This document shows, one piece after another, positions 24,054 through 37,916 of a stretch of 64,000 nt of DNA. Location: NCBI GenBank assembly GCA_001584585.1, contig LSYV01000002.1, positions 2,349,949 to 2,413,948 of the forward strand. Direction: 5' to 3'. The first letter of the stretch is position 1. Each line of letters starts with the position of its first letter. Position numbers and translations under genes: made by a program. Origin of the DNA: Gonium pectorale. Its lineage: Eukaryota > Chlorophyta > Chlorophyceae > Chlamydomonadales > Volvocaceae. The notes beneath the pieces are model-generated. The model saw only the letters and a program-made list of their open reading frames with translations, searched no databases and had not been told where the DNA came from.

Positions 24054-27000
24054 CTGTTATGTGCAACGGGGACGCATGCAAGCCTCGTTCGAGGTCGTGA
24101 AGCCCCCCGGCCATGGGATCGCTTCAGCCATCAGATACGGGGTTGTAGTAAGTGAACCTTGTTAACAATTACCATGGGGTTGTCGGGGTCACCGCGACGA
24201 CCGCTCGCGAAACCCTAGTGCGGATGACCGTGCCGTGGAAGCGAGCCAGCGTTCAGCCTCAGATCCAAAACCAAAAGCCCCTGACATAGGCTTGGGGCGC
24301 GCGCGGATTAGCGGATCTCTTCTGCGCGGATTAGCGGACCAGGGAGCAGTTGATGCGAGAGGTTCAAAAGTCGATACCGCTCGAATTGAAAGACATGATA
24401 GACAACACAATTTAAACTTATGATATTCTAATTGAAGAACTGTTCAAGCTGACATGGCGCCCTCAAAGCCTGACTCGTTCCGTTCGTCCGTTCGAGTCAA
24501 CCAACCCCCAGTCAACCGACGCCCCCCCGTTGCTCCACACGTCCACAGCTCCAGCACCTCACGCGCCTCCCTCCGGCTGTCAGTTCCCCGCCACAGCCCA
24601 CACTACAGCAGGCTACAGCCCGCGCAAGCCCCGCGCCTCATGTGGGCTCACGTGACTGTATCTTTGAAGACTCGGTTGGACTCCCCCCTCCACTGGACAC
24701 TTTGAATGTAGATATCCATAGGGTGTTCGAAGTCCGATCGATGTTGCAAACCCAGGGCAACTCGATTTGCTAACTAACCAATGGACGAACTGCGCCACCT
24801 GACACGTCCCGATTCCACTTCATTTCCTTCCAAATGTACGTGCAGTGATTCGGCTTGGCGCCTCACATCACCCCAGATCAAGGACGGAGTGCAACAGAAG
24901 ACGCAGAGCTCAATGAGCACCGCCCACGAAGGCCTCAAATGTCGTACCTGAGAGGTTACGTGGTTTTTGCTGTATTTCAGGATCACACTGCGATGACCCC
25001 AGTCCTTCTGTGCCGCACATCTCCCAGCACCCCTCCCCCTCCTACCGCCTCGCCCCTTCCCTCGTCCTTTCTTTCAGGTCTGTGTACGGCAGGGTGGGCG
25101 GGCTGGGCGCATGCCGGTCTGGTAACCGCTGAGCGCCGTCCACGACCGGTGGCCATGGCTGCTGTAGGCTCAGATTGGTGCACGTGTTAAATTTACCCTC
25201 ACATGTCTTCGCATGATGCGTTTACTTGGTTTTCTGTCGTGTTGCCATGCTTCCATATTCGTCAGTGCGTTGCATTGGCGTGTATTGTTATCGGTGTTTG
25301 GCCTGTTTCTGGTTCCGGTTGGTGGTTTCAGATCACCGTGCCGTCGCGGGTATTTGAGGCGAGCCAGCACCTGGTGTCGCTGTCACGGCTCACTCTCGGG
25401 CTCCTGTCCCTGAAGTGGCAATGAGACCCCGTGCGCTTAGGTTGACCGTCTAGGCGTATGGTAACATGTAAGATTGCTTGATGACGTCTCCCTCGCTTCC
25501 GTGACACCGTGACCAGCCCTGACCAGCCAGCGCAGTTTCTGTCTCTGCATTTCCGCGCTCCACCGTGCTCCACGATAGCCATGTGCCTTAGCGCGCAGGC
25601 TAGACCTTTGCCATTCGCTAGCGCGCGACATCCCTGGGGGGGAGTTGCGGGAAAGAGCTGGCATGCACGTGAAACTCACGTTGTGTAGTAAACGAGCATG
25701 ACATGGCGACACACGTCCAAAACCCATAAGGAAGCCGCTGTAGCCGCCTGAAATGCCATCGCATCCGCCGCATCCGGGGCGCTCAATCTTTGACCATGCC
25801 CTTTAGCACCTCGAATGGGCGCTTGCTGGGCGCGGCGACCTCGGAGCTCGGACTCGTTGTCATCATCCTCTTCTCACTGTTGCAGGTAAGATCGACGCGA
25901 CGAAACTCTTGCGGATGGTGCAGCACATGGCGCAGTTGTCTTACATGGCATAGGTGTGCGTCTCGCGTCCCTATCACTGGCCCGACGAGACCAGCCGACC
26001 CATGGACCACATGTGATGGGGGCTGTATACGGCAAGGTCGGCAACAACACGTTCCCAAGTTTTATGCGCTGTTGACCTATTTCGGAGCCTATGGGCTTGC
26101 GCATATGTAAGGTTCGCCTGCCTTGCTTGTCTACTCCTGCTCAGAACATATGCGTATGTCCGTAGAGGTATGGCTCCCCAATGTTACGACATTCAGTTGC
26201 ATGAGCTGGTTCTCGTCGTCGTATCATTTCGTCATACACAATGCTCCTGTAATATACACACCATTCAGACGCGAGAACGCTAGAATGCCAGACTGCTCGG
26301 CTGTTTGACTGTTTGCCTCGCCTCGCTCGCCTTCCTCCCCTAGTCTGTTTGCTTGCAGCATGTCCACAAGCACGCACGCATATTCGCACGACGTAACACA
26401 CCATGCATTCAGCGATGAACACACGGTCTCACCCACACCGAAACTGTAGGGAAGGGTCCCTGCGAGCTGGTGCTTCCGTGCAAGGCATACGAGATAAGGA
26501 GGTGGTCTTCAGGTTAGACACGGGCAGCTTCCTTACAGCTGATAATGGCCTGCGGTCTGCGGCCGACCAACAGCGCCACCAGCCAACACGAGCATTCTCA
26601 AAATTGTAGTTCTGTTCCCGGGCCCCGTCTGCATCTCGGGGGCGCAGACCCATTATTATTCTCTCGAATGGTAAAATTTCATGCAACCCACGCTTTGGGG
26701 TATGTAGGCATACCGGTTGCCATTAATTTAGCCCGGCGGAATCCACCGAAGCGCCGAGAACCATGGGAATTACCCCGTGATCAAGCGCAGTCACAAAACT
26801 GTCCCGTCGTACAAGACCAGACACCAACGTACCGTCACCTCAACGGGACAGGAGTCAAGACTCAACCAAGAAGGAAGAACACTCGTCACATCAAAATTTC
26901 AATTGTATCCATGCCCGGACCAGGGGCACGCGGGCTCACGACTTGGAATGGCGCGGAGGTGCCCACAGCCGTACAGGCGCCCATGGGAGATAGGTACCCG

Positions 27001-27109
27001 GTCACTCAGTCCCGTCGCAACTTGCACAATACACACACGCTCACGCTAAACTGTAGAACGCTCTCGCTCTCACACCCACCGTCGTGGAAGGAACGGCTTC
27101 AATCCGACC
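24054..27109. other. Gene-free stretch, with repeat-like DNA
   Basis: No conserved domain is visible in about 3 kb. A short + strand frame near 25799-25886 starts MPFSTSNGRLLGAATSELGL, has a hydrophobic end and a plausible GTAAGA donor, but no second exon could be found. Sequences near 25240-25330 and 25590-25690 resemble stretches near 20640 and 12500/13100, so this may be partly dispersed repeats. The right end should contain the 3' untranslated region of the plastid gene that stops at 27110. Confidence 0.4.
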
Positions 27110-29380
27110 TCACAGGTCGTCCAGGATGCCCTTGGCAACCAGGAAGACCACAAGTATGAATGCCGCTGACACGGTTGCGTCCTTTGCAATGTCCTGAATC
27201 TTCTCTTGCATTGAGCGGATCGCAGCGACCGCCGCCACGATGAACCCCGACACGCCCGTCAGACCGATGGATGACAGGAGGAGCAGCTTGGTATGCTCAT
27301 CAATTGGCGCCTGCGCACGAAGGTAAACAGCGTATGTGCAGACCGCATTCAGTGTAAAGAGCTGCCTGTCACTGCACACAGGACAAGACTGCGCGACACC
27401 GCAGCGGCTCGTGCAGCGCAACCGCGACAGAGCCAGGACTGTCCGCAGCTCCGCGCATGGCTGCCGCACCTTCAACAACACGTTCTCCGCGTTCTCACCC
27501 GCGTCGGTCAGGAGGTCCAGCGCCAGGCCGCCGAGCGCGCCCGCCAGCGCCACAAAAAACGCCAGCGTGAGGGGCGAGAACTGCTTGAGGCCGGGCTCCC
27601 CCGGCTGGCGGAGCTTGACGTCGCCCGTCGCCACGAACTGCTTAATGCCAGCCTCGCCGCCCGCGAAGCCACCGGCAACGCCAGCTGCAGGCAGGGACCC
27701 GATTCACACATGGTTCAGCATGTCAAAACAAGATGAGCTTGTGCCTGGGTAGACATGGCCTTCATTGAGGGTGTAGGCCTGAGTAACAGCATGCGGTCGG
27801 CAGAATAATCCCGTGCGTGCCATCGGCGCCAAGTAGGTGCGGGACCAGTGGGTGAATCACCCAAGTTGGGAGAAGTGCCAGGCAATCGTTGCTGAGAACC
27901 TAGGCCGCTGCAGGCCATGCATGTGCGCCCGTATCGGATCAAAGACTCACCCAACGGCCCGATGTCCTCCTTGCCGGGGTACTTCCGGGGGTCTGCAGGG
28001 TAAGCGGGGCCGTGTAAGCGAAGGACAGAAACCAGGGGGAGTGGGTGTCGAATACAGCACACATACGACGTAACAAATGCATGGGACTGTAGTCAGCATG
28101 CAATGTGCCTTTCCTGATGCACTGTGCCCTGCTGCAGCACAGACACAAGGTACATGCATGCGCATCAACTCACCGTCAACAACCACGCGCCCCTTGGCCC
28201 CGCTCTTCCGGAGCTCCAGCTCACTGGGGACCAAGAAGTCAAGAGGCCACCGTCAAGAAGGGTTACGGACTCGGGAGCAAGCCGTCGCGGGAAGCATCTC
28301 ATCAAATGCGCCCTGATCAACAGCGCATGGATCTGGACAGGGGTAGAGACATGGGACTCACTCCTTGTTGAAGCCGACGTAGATGGCCTCCTTGCCCGGG
28401 GGCACCGAAGTCGGAACTGCGCTGGACGACGGCTTGGAAGCGGGCTTGGACTTGGCCTTGTTCTTCTCAGACTGCAAGTACAAACAGCAGGTAGATGAGC
28501 GCATGAAGGTTCACAACCACATCGTGCACCAGCGGGCCATGGCGTGGCCTAGCCTGTGAATACAGTTCAGCGAGTTGTCCCGACCATATATTGGCGGCGG
28601 CGCTGTAGCCTGCGTATGCTTTGTACAGGGAGACCACTACTCCAACACTCACGATAACTTCCTCACGCAGCTTCCATAGCCCCGCCTCGCCGCCGGCCCA
28701 GCCACCGGTGCCCCAAGCGTCACGGCTGGGGTACTTGCGTGGGTCGTCCTTAATGATGCGCCCCTGCCGCCCCTCGCGCGAGCCAAAGCCTTCCTCCTTC
28801 ACGAAGCCAATGTAAATCTCCTCCTGCGGCCCAGCGCTGGTCGAGGTGGATGCCTCCTTGACCGACTGCAGAACACACAAGGACGGAGGATTGAAGACTT
28901 AAGCGTCGAGGATGTAAGATGCTGCAGGGTCTCCCATGGTAGAGTGCAGCGGACGGCCCGGAGGCCGTGGGGAGCAACGGTGCGAGGTTGTTGCGAATCA
29001 CAAGGGTGGCTTGGCTGGTCCTGCATGGGCTCCCCTATCAAACAGATTACATCGACAGTTATACATGGCCATGACGCTTGGACTGCAGCTTAGCGAACGG
29101 TCACAGTGGGTCACGCGCGGATTATGCGCGCGCTGCGACCAGGCATGTGGAACATGACAGGTTTGCAATGCTTCCTACTACCAATGAGCAGTAGGTCACA
29201 GCGCCCAAACCCGCCAGAGCAATCAGCGAGCCGCATGGCAAGCCGGCCCCAGCAAGCAAGTTGAGTGCTGCGCCTGGAACGCACCTGCTGAACGGCAGCA
29301 AGGGACATGCGCCGGCCGCGAGCGCCGGCGAAGTTGCAGCGGACGCCGCTGGTGGCGCGCTTCATGAGAGCCGACTCCAT
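27110..29380 (-). CDS. Plastid membrane protein with a duplicated domain and three membrane spans
   Basis: Modelled as 308 aa in seven exons, all in phase: 29380-29285, 28865-28653, 28471-28362, 28223-28174, 27992-27951, 27684-27470, 27310-27110. The first exon (MESALMKRATSGVRCNFAG) is Arg/Ser/Ala-rich without early acids, as in a chloroplast transit peptide. The next part holds two copies of one module. Copy 1 runs IYIGFVKEEGFG, GRIIKDDPRKYPSRD, GGWAGGEAGLWKL. Copy 2 runs IYVGFNKDELEL, GRVVVDDPRKYPGKED, GGFAGGEAGIKQF. Then come hydrophobic segments LTLAFFVALAGALGGLALDL, LLLLSSIGLTGVSGFIVAAV and AAFILVVFLVAKGIL, ending DDL. The arrangement suggests a thylakoid or envelope protein with a soluble N-terminal region. 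I believe it belongs to a photosynthetic-lineage conserved family but cannot name it. It is divergent from the kinesin gene, 416 bp apart. Confidence 0.8.
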
Positions 29381-29796
29381 TCTGTTTATCACGAAGTCAA
29401 CTTCAAGATTGGTGCGCTGTAGAGTAGGTTAGTTGAGCAAGGCTGCGGGGCTTGCCACTTTGTTTGGGCAAAGCTATACAACCAGCCGTACGCCCTCCGA
29501 AACTAGCAGGAGTGAACGGTGAGGGAAGTACCCGACCCTGGATTCACAACACAAAAGTTTTACAAGCACACGTTCTACTTATCCTGCAAACGCTCGTGGT
29601 CCCTTGTGCCATCAGCCTTCAAGTGCTTGCTTCAAACTTACAACTCGCAGAGCGACAGATAGTCCCGCACACACTCATTGCATGTAGCGCTACATAAGCA
29701 GAATGCGCTGCTGTTAAATGGTTTCACCCGGACAGCTGCTCGCAGCGTAGCGTGCATCCCCCGCGTGGGTGGGCCAACTGACAGAGCAGCGAAACC

Positions 29797-32700
29797 ATGG
29801 CTACACAAGACTGGCTGAGGAATCTGCGCAGCGGCGGCCCTGGCGACTCGGGGGTGACGCCTCGCAGACCGCCAGTCCGTCCGCCGAGCACCGCTGATAA
29901 GGAAAAGGCGAAACTACCCCATGAGAACTTCAAGACGCCTGGATCTGTGGGTCACCGTGTTGGCAATCATTCAGCTGCAGTAGTGAGGTGCTAACCCCTT
30001 TCCATTCACCTTCCTACCTCACCAGCAACCCAAACTCCAAGCTCCATCCTTCCGTAAGCCCCCGGTTTCGCCATTGGAGCTCTCAGATTTCCAGTCCAAG
30101 CCAGACTCGCCAACTCGGCCGGGCAGCGTGTATTCGGGGGATGGCGAGGAGTTCGGCAGCATCGAAGACTTTGAGAACGATTCTGTGCGGGTGCGCGTGT
30201 GTGCGTGCATTTTGGGGTCGTCCAGCACCATGTTGTAATGGCCCAGCTTCTTAACAATCCTGTTGGGGTGCAGGTTTTCGTCCGTGTCCGCCCGCCGACA
30301 GAGCAGGAGCTGGCAAGCGGTGGGTACTGCAAGCCAGCCGCGCCATGCACGCGAGGCGTCACGGATCAATGACGGTTCTGCTCCGCTCGACGCGCAGACA
30401 AGCACGAGTCCTGCCTTACGGCCATCGGCAGCAAGACGCTCCAGTTGACGGTGAAAGAGAAGCAGAATCAGCAGTACCGCTTCGACTTTGATCAGGCACG
30501 TACCCCAATGTGACACAGCCGTGCCGTTCGCGGGAGCACGCTTATTAGCTACCCGTGACGCTCTTCCTCGACGTGGGATGTCCTGCTTTCACTCTTGGAC
30601 AGGTTCTGCCGGAGGACACCAAGCAGCAAGACGTGTTTGAACGTGAGTGGCACTGGGCAATCGGCGGTACGAAGTGGAGGCCAGAGGGAAGCTTTGTGGA
30701 GACATGCAACTTTGTTGGCCAGAGGTTACAGCGACTGGGCTGGCGTCACTCCTGATTCGTCAACACCGTAGCTCCTAACCTAGCCGCGGTTCCTGCTCGC
30801 ATGCTTGGCCGACAGTGGCGGGGGCGGTCGCAGTGGACAACTGCCTCGCTGGATACAACTCCTCTATCTTTGCCTACGGCCAGGTGAGCTGCAGCCGCAG
30901 GTCCTTGGGCAGTACATAGGAGCTGGTGGCGAAGGCTGGTATGGACTGCAGCTTTGGCGAGTCAGATCCTATGTGTGTTTATCTGATCCCTGTAGGACCT
31001 GGCTCTCTGTACGCCGTGTATTGCACTCAGAGTATTAATAGGCACGGATTCGCTGCGTCGGCAAGCTTGCACACACCTGCCGTACTTCCATGCCGCGATG
31101 TACGCAGACGGGAGCTGGCAAGACGTTTACCGTCATTGGGAACATAAGCAACAACGAGAGCCGCGGCCTTGCGCCGCGCGTGTTCGAGTACCTGTATGGC
31201 AAAATCACCGACCATGAGAACGCGCGGGGACCAGACACGGTGAAGTACAATTGCCGCTGTTCCTTCCTCGAGATCTATAACGAGACGATTGCGGACCTCC
31301 TCATGCCGAGTGCCAGCAACCTGCCCATCAGGGAAGACCCCGAGAAGGGGCCGTACGTGGACGGCTTGTCGGAGCCGCCGGCGCTGAACGGTGTGTGAGG
31401 GGTTCAATTGATCTAAGGCGGAAGAGCTATGTCATTATCTACAACCGGTCTCCCCTGCTTGTGTCTTGCGTTGATAAGCAGGCTTGTAAACGAGCATGTC
31501 GTTACCATGCACACCTGGCGTACGTTGCTGTTGACGATCCGCCTGGTACTGTGCCTTCAGTGGATGAAATGCTGGCGCACCTGCTTAAGGGGGCGGAAAA
31601 TCGCCACACGGGCGAGACACGTCTTAACCGGGAGTCCAGCCGCTCCCACTCCGTGTTTATGTGCACGGTTGAAAAGACGGTCACAAGCAACGGTATCAAC
31701 AAGTGCTTTTACGCGCGGCTGAACCTGGTGGACCTGGCAGGTGAGTTGCCGATAAAGTTGGGTTCAATGTTGGGAATCTTGGCTTGTCGTGTAGCTTGGT
31801 TACCCCTTCATTCCAAGTTGCCTGTCTGCTCGAGCCATTTGCGTACGATACCATCTCGCTCCGTGACTCAGTGGCCCTCACTCCCTGAGTCTGCCTGTGT
31901 TGCCCGCGCTGCTTGTCCCCCTAGGCAGCGAGCGCATTGCAAGCGGGGCGCACGGCGGCAGCAATGCAACGGGCGAACATTTTAAAGAAGCTTGCCACAT
32001 TAACAAGTCGTTGACAGCGCTCGGCCGCGTGACCACGGAACTGGTTAAGAGCCAGAAAAATGGCGGCGGCGGCCATGTGCCGTACCGCGACTCAAAACTG
32101 ACGTTTCTCTTGCAGGTATGTGAACAGTCGAGGTTCTCGTCACAGCTGTTAGCTCCGGTCAGCCCACCGCTTCACTCGCAACTGTTAAGTTTCGTACCCC
32201 TGCGTGTGCGCTGTCTCTTGGACCCCGAAAATCCCCGCCCTCTACCCTCTACCGTGCCTCATTCGCAGTCATCCCTTGGAGGCAACGCGAAGACCCTCAT
32301 CATCGCAAACGTGTCGCCCAGCGCGATCTGCGCGCACGAGACATTGAGTACGCTACGGTTTGCAAAGCAAACCAAGCACATCCGCAACGACGCGAAGATC
32401 AACTGGACGCTGCAGGGCGACCGCATCGCCATGCAGCGGGAGATTGAGCGGCTGAGGATGGAGCTGGCTTCGGCGCATGCGGGCACTAACGAGCCCCTGC
32501 TCCGCGCAAACGACGAGCTAGCAAGGCAGCTCAAAGAGTGCGTGGCGCGCGCGCCGGTGTAACGAGTCTCAAAGCATGAACCGCCTGGTTTTATGTTTGT
32601 TTGCATGTTCATTCCCTGAGGCGGGTTTTAGATCGCGAACCCGATGCAGGTTATTAACGCCCTTGTCATTCTATGCCACCCTCTTTCTGGTGGGAGCGGT

Positions 32701-35700
32701 GCACACACAGCTCGGGATTGTTGTGTCTTGCACCCCCTCCTGCATGATTCTTGCGGTGCTCGTGTCACGCGAGAGGAGGGTTTGATGCACTATTTGAGCA
32801 GCAGGATGCAGCAAGCAACTGTAGGCTCGAAGTCCTGTCATGGTTAAAACAAACAACCCTTGTATGTCTTGCATGGCCGCCTTGCTTGATGCCAAATGCA
32901 CAGGCACCAGGACGTTGTTGAAAGGCTTAAGCAGGAGAAGGAGAACATAAGCAACAAGTACCAGCAGAAGGCCCGGGAGCTACAACACCTGGACCGGCGC
33001 TTCGCCGCTATCAGCGGCGCCGACGGCCGGGGCGCTGGTCTGGTCCTGCTGGAGGTGGTGGAGAAGGTGCGCGCGTGCTAGCAATCCCCGTTCCGTGCGA
33101 GGGCTTTGACAACCCGGTCTGTGCCTTACCCAATCATTTGCTACTGACTTGCCTTACCTGCCATACTTTTGCGTCCTGCATTTGCGATCTCGCAGTTGGA
33201 GCACATTGACGCTGGCTCCGTGCAACGACTGTTGGACCTGGCGGAGGTAGAGCGCGAGCTTGCCATCGCGAAGCTCCATGCAGAGCAGGAGCACCGTGCT
33301 CGCGTAGAGAAGCACCTGCAGGCCACTACGATCAAGGTGTGATCGAACAGGAGGATAGAAGGCATATGGGTGTTGTAGGCCTGTGCCACATTTGTAGCGT
33401 ATGACCTGTCGTAACTGATTTGTTTGGGAGGTGGCTCCCCAAGGGGCCACTGCGCGGTGGGCGAACAGTTCGTCGTGCCTGTTGTTCCGGCAACCCGGTG
33501 GGAAGCAAGCAGTTAACGGCGTGTTCGAAGCGATGTTCACGTGTTGATAGGTGCAATACCGTACACGTTCATGAAACTTGCTTCAAAGCAAGGTGCCAAT
33601 AACACGGCGATTATTCACCGCTTATGTGACCCCGGCTTGCAGGGCGACCTCTTGTCCGCCCAGCTGGCTGCGCTGATCAAGGAGAAGTCGGACCTGGAGG
33701 AGAGCTGTAGCGTGCTGGCAGAGAACTTCGCACAGGCCGGGGCGCGCATCACAGAGCAGAAGGACCAGCTGGCATCGCTGCAGGCCGAGCTGCAGGTTTC
33801 CCGAGGCAACACAGAGTTGCTGCAGAAGGATCTCAGCCAAGAGCGCTCCTCCCGCGAACAGGTGCGATGCTGGCCGGTCTAGGTCAAGGACTTGGCCGTA
33901 CCCACCATCACCACACCCTCTTTGTTTGCCGAGCCAGAATGCTTGGTTCGGCGCCTGCGGCACCTACGGCTTGTGTGGTTTTGCCTTGTCACCGTAGATG
34001 GAGCGGGAACTCAAAGACACCGAGGCAGCGCGCCACACAGCCGAGGAGGAGGCAGCGCACGCGTCATCACGGGCAGCAGACCTGCAGGCGCGATTGGATG
34101 ACAAGGAGGCGGAGTGCGGCCAACAGGCGAGCCGTATGGAGGGCCTGGAGCGGCAGCTGGAGGGAGCTCTGGTAGAAGTGCAGGCTCTTCAGTCGCGGCT
34201 GGCAGAGGTAAAGGGGAGAAGTATCTAGCGGACGGGTCAAGTTCACGTACTCTTTTCCGTGGCAGCGGTGAAGTACGGTACTTGCTGCTCCACCACGCCA
34301 TTCATGGGTTAGGCATGATTTTCGCATACCATTCGGACATGAGGGTGGCGCTTTTCATCGGCCGTGCCGGTGAATAACGTGCACCTCGCTGTCCAGAAAC
34401 CTCCTTCTGCCTTTGCGTCTCGTCCCAACCAGGCGCACGAGCAGCTAGTCCAGACACAGCGCGAAGGCAGCGCGTCCAGCGATCGGCTCACCGTAAAGCT
34501 GCAAGAGGCGGAGGAGCAGGTGCAGCAGTTGACCTCTAAGCTGCAGGAGGCGGAGACCAGGGCCCAGGCGACGGACCGCGGCCTTGAAGAGACACGGCAG
34601 CAGCTCAAGCAGGTAAACGACACGTCACTGGAGCACCAGCAGCGTCTGGCTGAGCTGGAGTCCCAGCTTGGCGCCAAGATCAGCGAACAGGAGGCGACCC
34701 TCGCCCGGCTGCGAGATGCCGAGTCGGCCCTCGCAGCAGAGGTGGAGTTGCGCATCGCCGCCGAGGCCGAAAGCGTGTCTACCTCTAATAAGCTGTCGGG
34801 CGCGCGAGAGCAGTTGGCGTCCAACGAGGCCCGGTGCGTGGAGCTCTCCGCAGCGCTGCAGCGCAAGGAAGAGGAGGCGGCCAGAATGGGCGAGCAGCTG
34901 TGCAGCAGGGAGGCTGCACTTGCGGAGGCCGGTGCCCAGAGCGCACTGACGCAGGCTGAGGTTGCGCGGTTAGCGGAGCGAATTAAGCTGCTGGAGAGCG
35001 ACGCTGGCGAGCAAGCCAGCGCACACGCTGCTGTCACGGACTCACTCCGCAAGGCTGAACAGGCGGTCTTGCAGCTCGAGGAGGCGGCAACGGCCCTGAA
35101 AGCTCAGCTGGATGCGTCAGAGCACGAACGGACCGCCAGCGAGGAGCGCGCGTTGGTGCTACAGCGCACCGTCGAGGACCTGCAAGCAATCATTCGTAGC
35201 CTAGAATCTCAGCTGCAGCAGGCGCACGCTGCGAAGTCAAAGTTGGAGACGGAGTCATCTAAGAAGGCTTCTGAGGCACAGGTGTAAATGGGTTGCCGCT
35301 TACAAACGGGGTGTCCAGGGTTCGCAGTAGGGCTTCCTGGAAGGGGATCCTTTTGCTGGGTTCCCGTGCCGGGATAATGCTGGGGCGTCGGAACCTCGGA
35401 ACGCGTTGCTAAGAAGCGTTCGGGTCTTGGATGCTTGAGATGCCACAAAGTGACCGCAAGTTGCTTCACATATGACTTTCCCGTCGCTTGCAGGAGACAG
35501 CGTCGGTTCTGGAGGCGCGCCTGGCAGCACTGGAGGCCAGCAAGCAGTCTCTGGCACAGCAGGTGGCGCAGGAACAGGCGACAGTTGCCTCCCTGCGTGA
35601 CTCACTTGCGAAGAATGACGCGTCCATCAAGGAGCTGCGCGAACAGCTGCAGGAGGTGAGCTCTGTCAGGCATTCAGAGTGGGGTGCATGTTTGCCTGCA

Positions 35701-37608
35701 CAGGAGACGAGCTGAGCAGTGCTGTTGCTAGGCAACTTACGTCCTGCACACCGGAAATGCCGCATCTATACGGCTCGAACAAGCAAAGCTTCTACTTGTT
35801 TGCAGCTCCGCCACTGCTTTGTTCTCCTTCAAGCGTGCCTCGCTCAAACCGTGCTGCTGACAGGAGGAAGCTCGCGCCAATACCGCAAGGCGGCAGATGG
35901 CCGAGAACGCGCTCGCGTCGCAGCGGCAGATGGCCGAGCTGGAGGAGCAACAACTCCGGGACGTGCATGCTCTCAAGGCCGAGCTGGACAAGCGCAGCAC
36001 GGAGCTCAAAGTGTGAGTCTCGTGCAAACCTGTCCGCTGCGATCTCTGTAGGGAACGTGCCTGGAATGGGCCTGTAGGCATGGGTTGGGGCCTGGGTCTT
36101 GTGCGGCCGGCTCTCAATGTAACGGCCTCTTTTACTTGTTTACTTGGCTATGCTGTCCAGGCGCGACCAGGAGATGGTGCGCACCAACTTCGCCCTCAAA
36201 GCGGAGATCGATCGGCTGCAGGCTTCGGTGGAGCAGGCCAAGCGCGAGTCTGTCGCGGCCAAGGTGGGTTCCCCAGCGCCTCTTGTTAGCCGGCTGGCCA
36301 AGGCAGCTGGTGACACCTCCGACTGTGGCGCCTGTGCATCCACTGTTGTGCCCTATGCTCGTGTCGTACAGGCGCACAATGAGCAGCTTGCGCAGTCTCA
36401 CCAGGCAACTATAGCTGGCATGAACGAGCGTCTAGCGAAGCAGGTGGCTCACAACAAGGAGCTTATGTCTAAGCAAGATGCCCTCAAGCAGCAGCTGGAC
36501 GCGGCGCAGGTGAGAGAGGCAGGCAACGTGTTGACATGGCGAGCCGCCATTACGACGTATGGTACTCGCCGAGCAGTATGTCTAGGGACAGAAGGATGCT
36601 GAATCTCAGCCAGTCAGACGCTGCCTAGACCACGTTTCATCAGATGCTGCATAATGTGAGATTTTTCCCTGAGGCACCCAAGAGCTACCCAGCTCTACTT
36701 AAGATCGCTGGGGGTTGCAGGGCCCAACTAAACGAGCTCCATGGCCATGGCCCTTGAATGCCTCCCCGCAGCGTGAGATCGAGTCATGGAAGACCAAGAG
36801 CGAGCGGCTGGACGCCGCCATGGCGGACGTCACCCGGCTAATCCGATTTGCAAGGAACCCGCCTGAGAGCGCCCGATCCTCTCTAATCATGTGAGTGGAG
36901 AGACCCAAACGGGATGGCTTTTTCGCTCAGATATTCTCTCACTCTGCTGGAGGCTGACTGCGAGGACATCTGCATTGGTCCGACACATGTCAGCCGTCCT
37001 GGCCATTAGGGACGCTTTCGGAGCCCTGCCCATGCCGCGCGGTGTGCACGCCGTTCAGGTTATGGTCGTTGTCACGCTTTACATTGCATGTTGCGCGCGG
37101 CCTCTTACTGATACACCAAACATGTCCGCAGGACCCGGAGTGACCACCTGTCGCCGCCCAACCTGGGCATGTTGGGCTCACGCGTTGGGTTCACCATTGC
37201 CACGGCCGGCCAGAACCCATCCATGGTGGAGTCCCCTGCTGCGTCGCCACGCAAATCGCAAAGGTCAGTTGTCGGCTTCACCACACAATGTTACGCACTC
37301 ACTGACAGTGCTGCCCGATAACAGACTAGTACCCGACAAACAGACCACTATCCTACGGGGCCATGCCATGGCGCAGCAACACAGAGTGAACCTCAACTCC
37401 TGCAGTAAGGCTTCTAACGGCCCTCCTTCAAACCATTCTTCGCAGCCGCTACAGCGCCGCCAGTCCTGCGGGCTCCAAGGCCGGCAGCGTGGGCCGCTTC
37501 ACGGGCCGTCTCACGATTGACGAGGGCGACGAGTATGAGAGCTCTCGGCGGCTCCCCGACATAGTATCACCAGGGGACCAGCTACCCATTCCGGCCATGG
37601 ATGATTAA
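29797..37608 (+). CDS. Kinesin motor protein, kinesin-12 (KIF15)-like
   Basis: N-terminal motor kinesin with a long coiled-coil tail, modelled as 1364 aa in 22 exons. Exons: 29797-29982, 30026-30184, 30247-30319, 30398-30495, 30603-30642, 30816-30883, 31108-31390, 31561-31740, 31925-32115, 32269-32537, 32904-33066, 33196-33336, 33643-33861, 33998-34207, 34433-35281, 35494-35655, 35864-36012, 36161-36263, 36372-36509, 36772-36890, 37132-37263, 37446-37608. All phases agree. Motor motifs are VQVFVRVRPPTEQE (near 122), P-loop GQTGAGKT (split by an intron), NRESSRSH, LNLVDLAGSE, HVPYRDSKLTFLL and LGGNAKTLIIANVSP. The last two and the RFAKQTKHIRNDAKIN neck favour kinesin-12. From about 470 to 1240 the protein is Gln/Glu/Leu-rich coiled coil; the end is Ser/Pro-rich. 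The exon 1 donor and exon 3 acceptor are the least certain. Likely roles are spindle or microtubule-array organisation. Confidence 0.9.
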
Positions 37609-37916
37609 AGCGCAGGTGTACAATTAGAGTCAGGTTAGGTTAGACCAGGCATGTTGGCGTGATCCAACAGGAGGGATCCATAACTACGTGCGCATGTGCG
37701 ATGCGTGCATATCCCAGTACCCAGATAGTCATGGTGGTGAGTGTTGTTGGTTGGTCGGGCCTAATGCGTTACATATTATGTGGGAGGACAGTGTTCCGGG
37801 GTCTGGAACCCCTATCCAGGAACAAAAGCAGTGCGCAGGCTTGTGGCGTATGGCAGGGCTATGACGCGGCAACCGCTACATAACATGAACCGCCTGCCAG
37901 GGGACGTAGAGATTTT

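Noticed and set aside
25799..26110. Small hydrophobic + strand protein starting MPFSTSNGRLLG
   Set aside because: One exon-like block with a donor, but no acceptor and second exon that continues the frame could be found.
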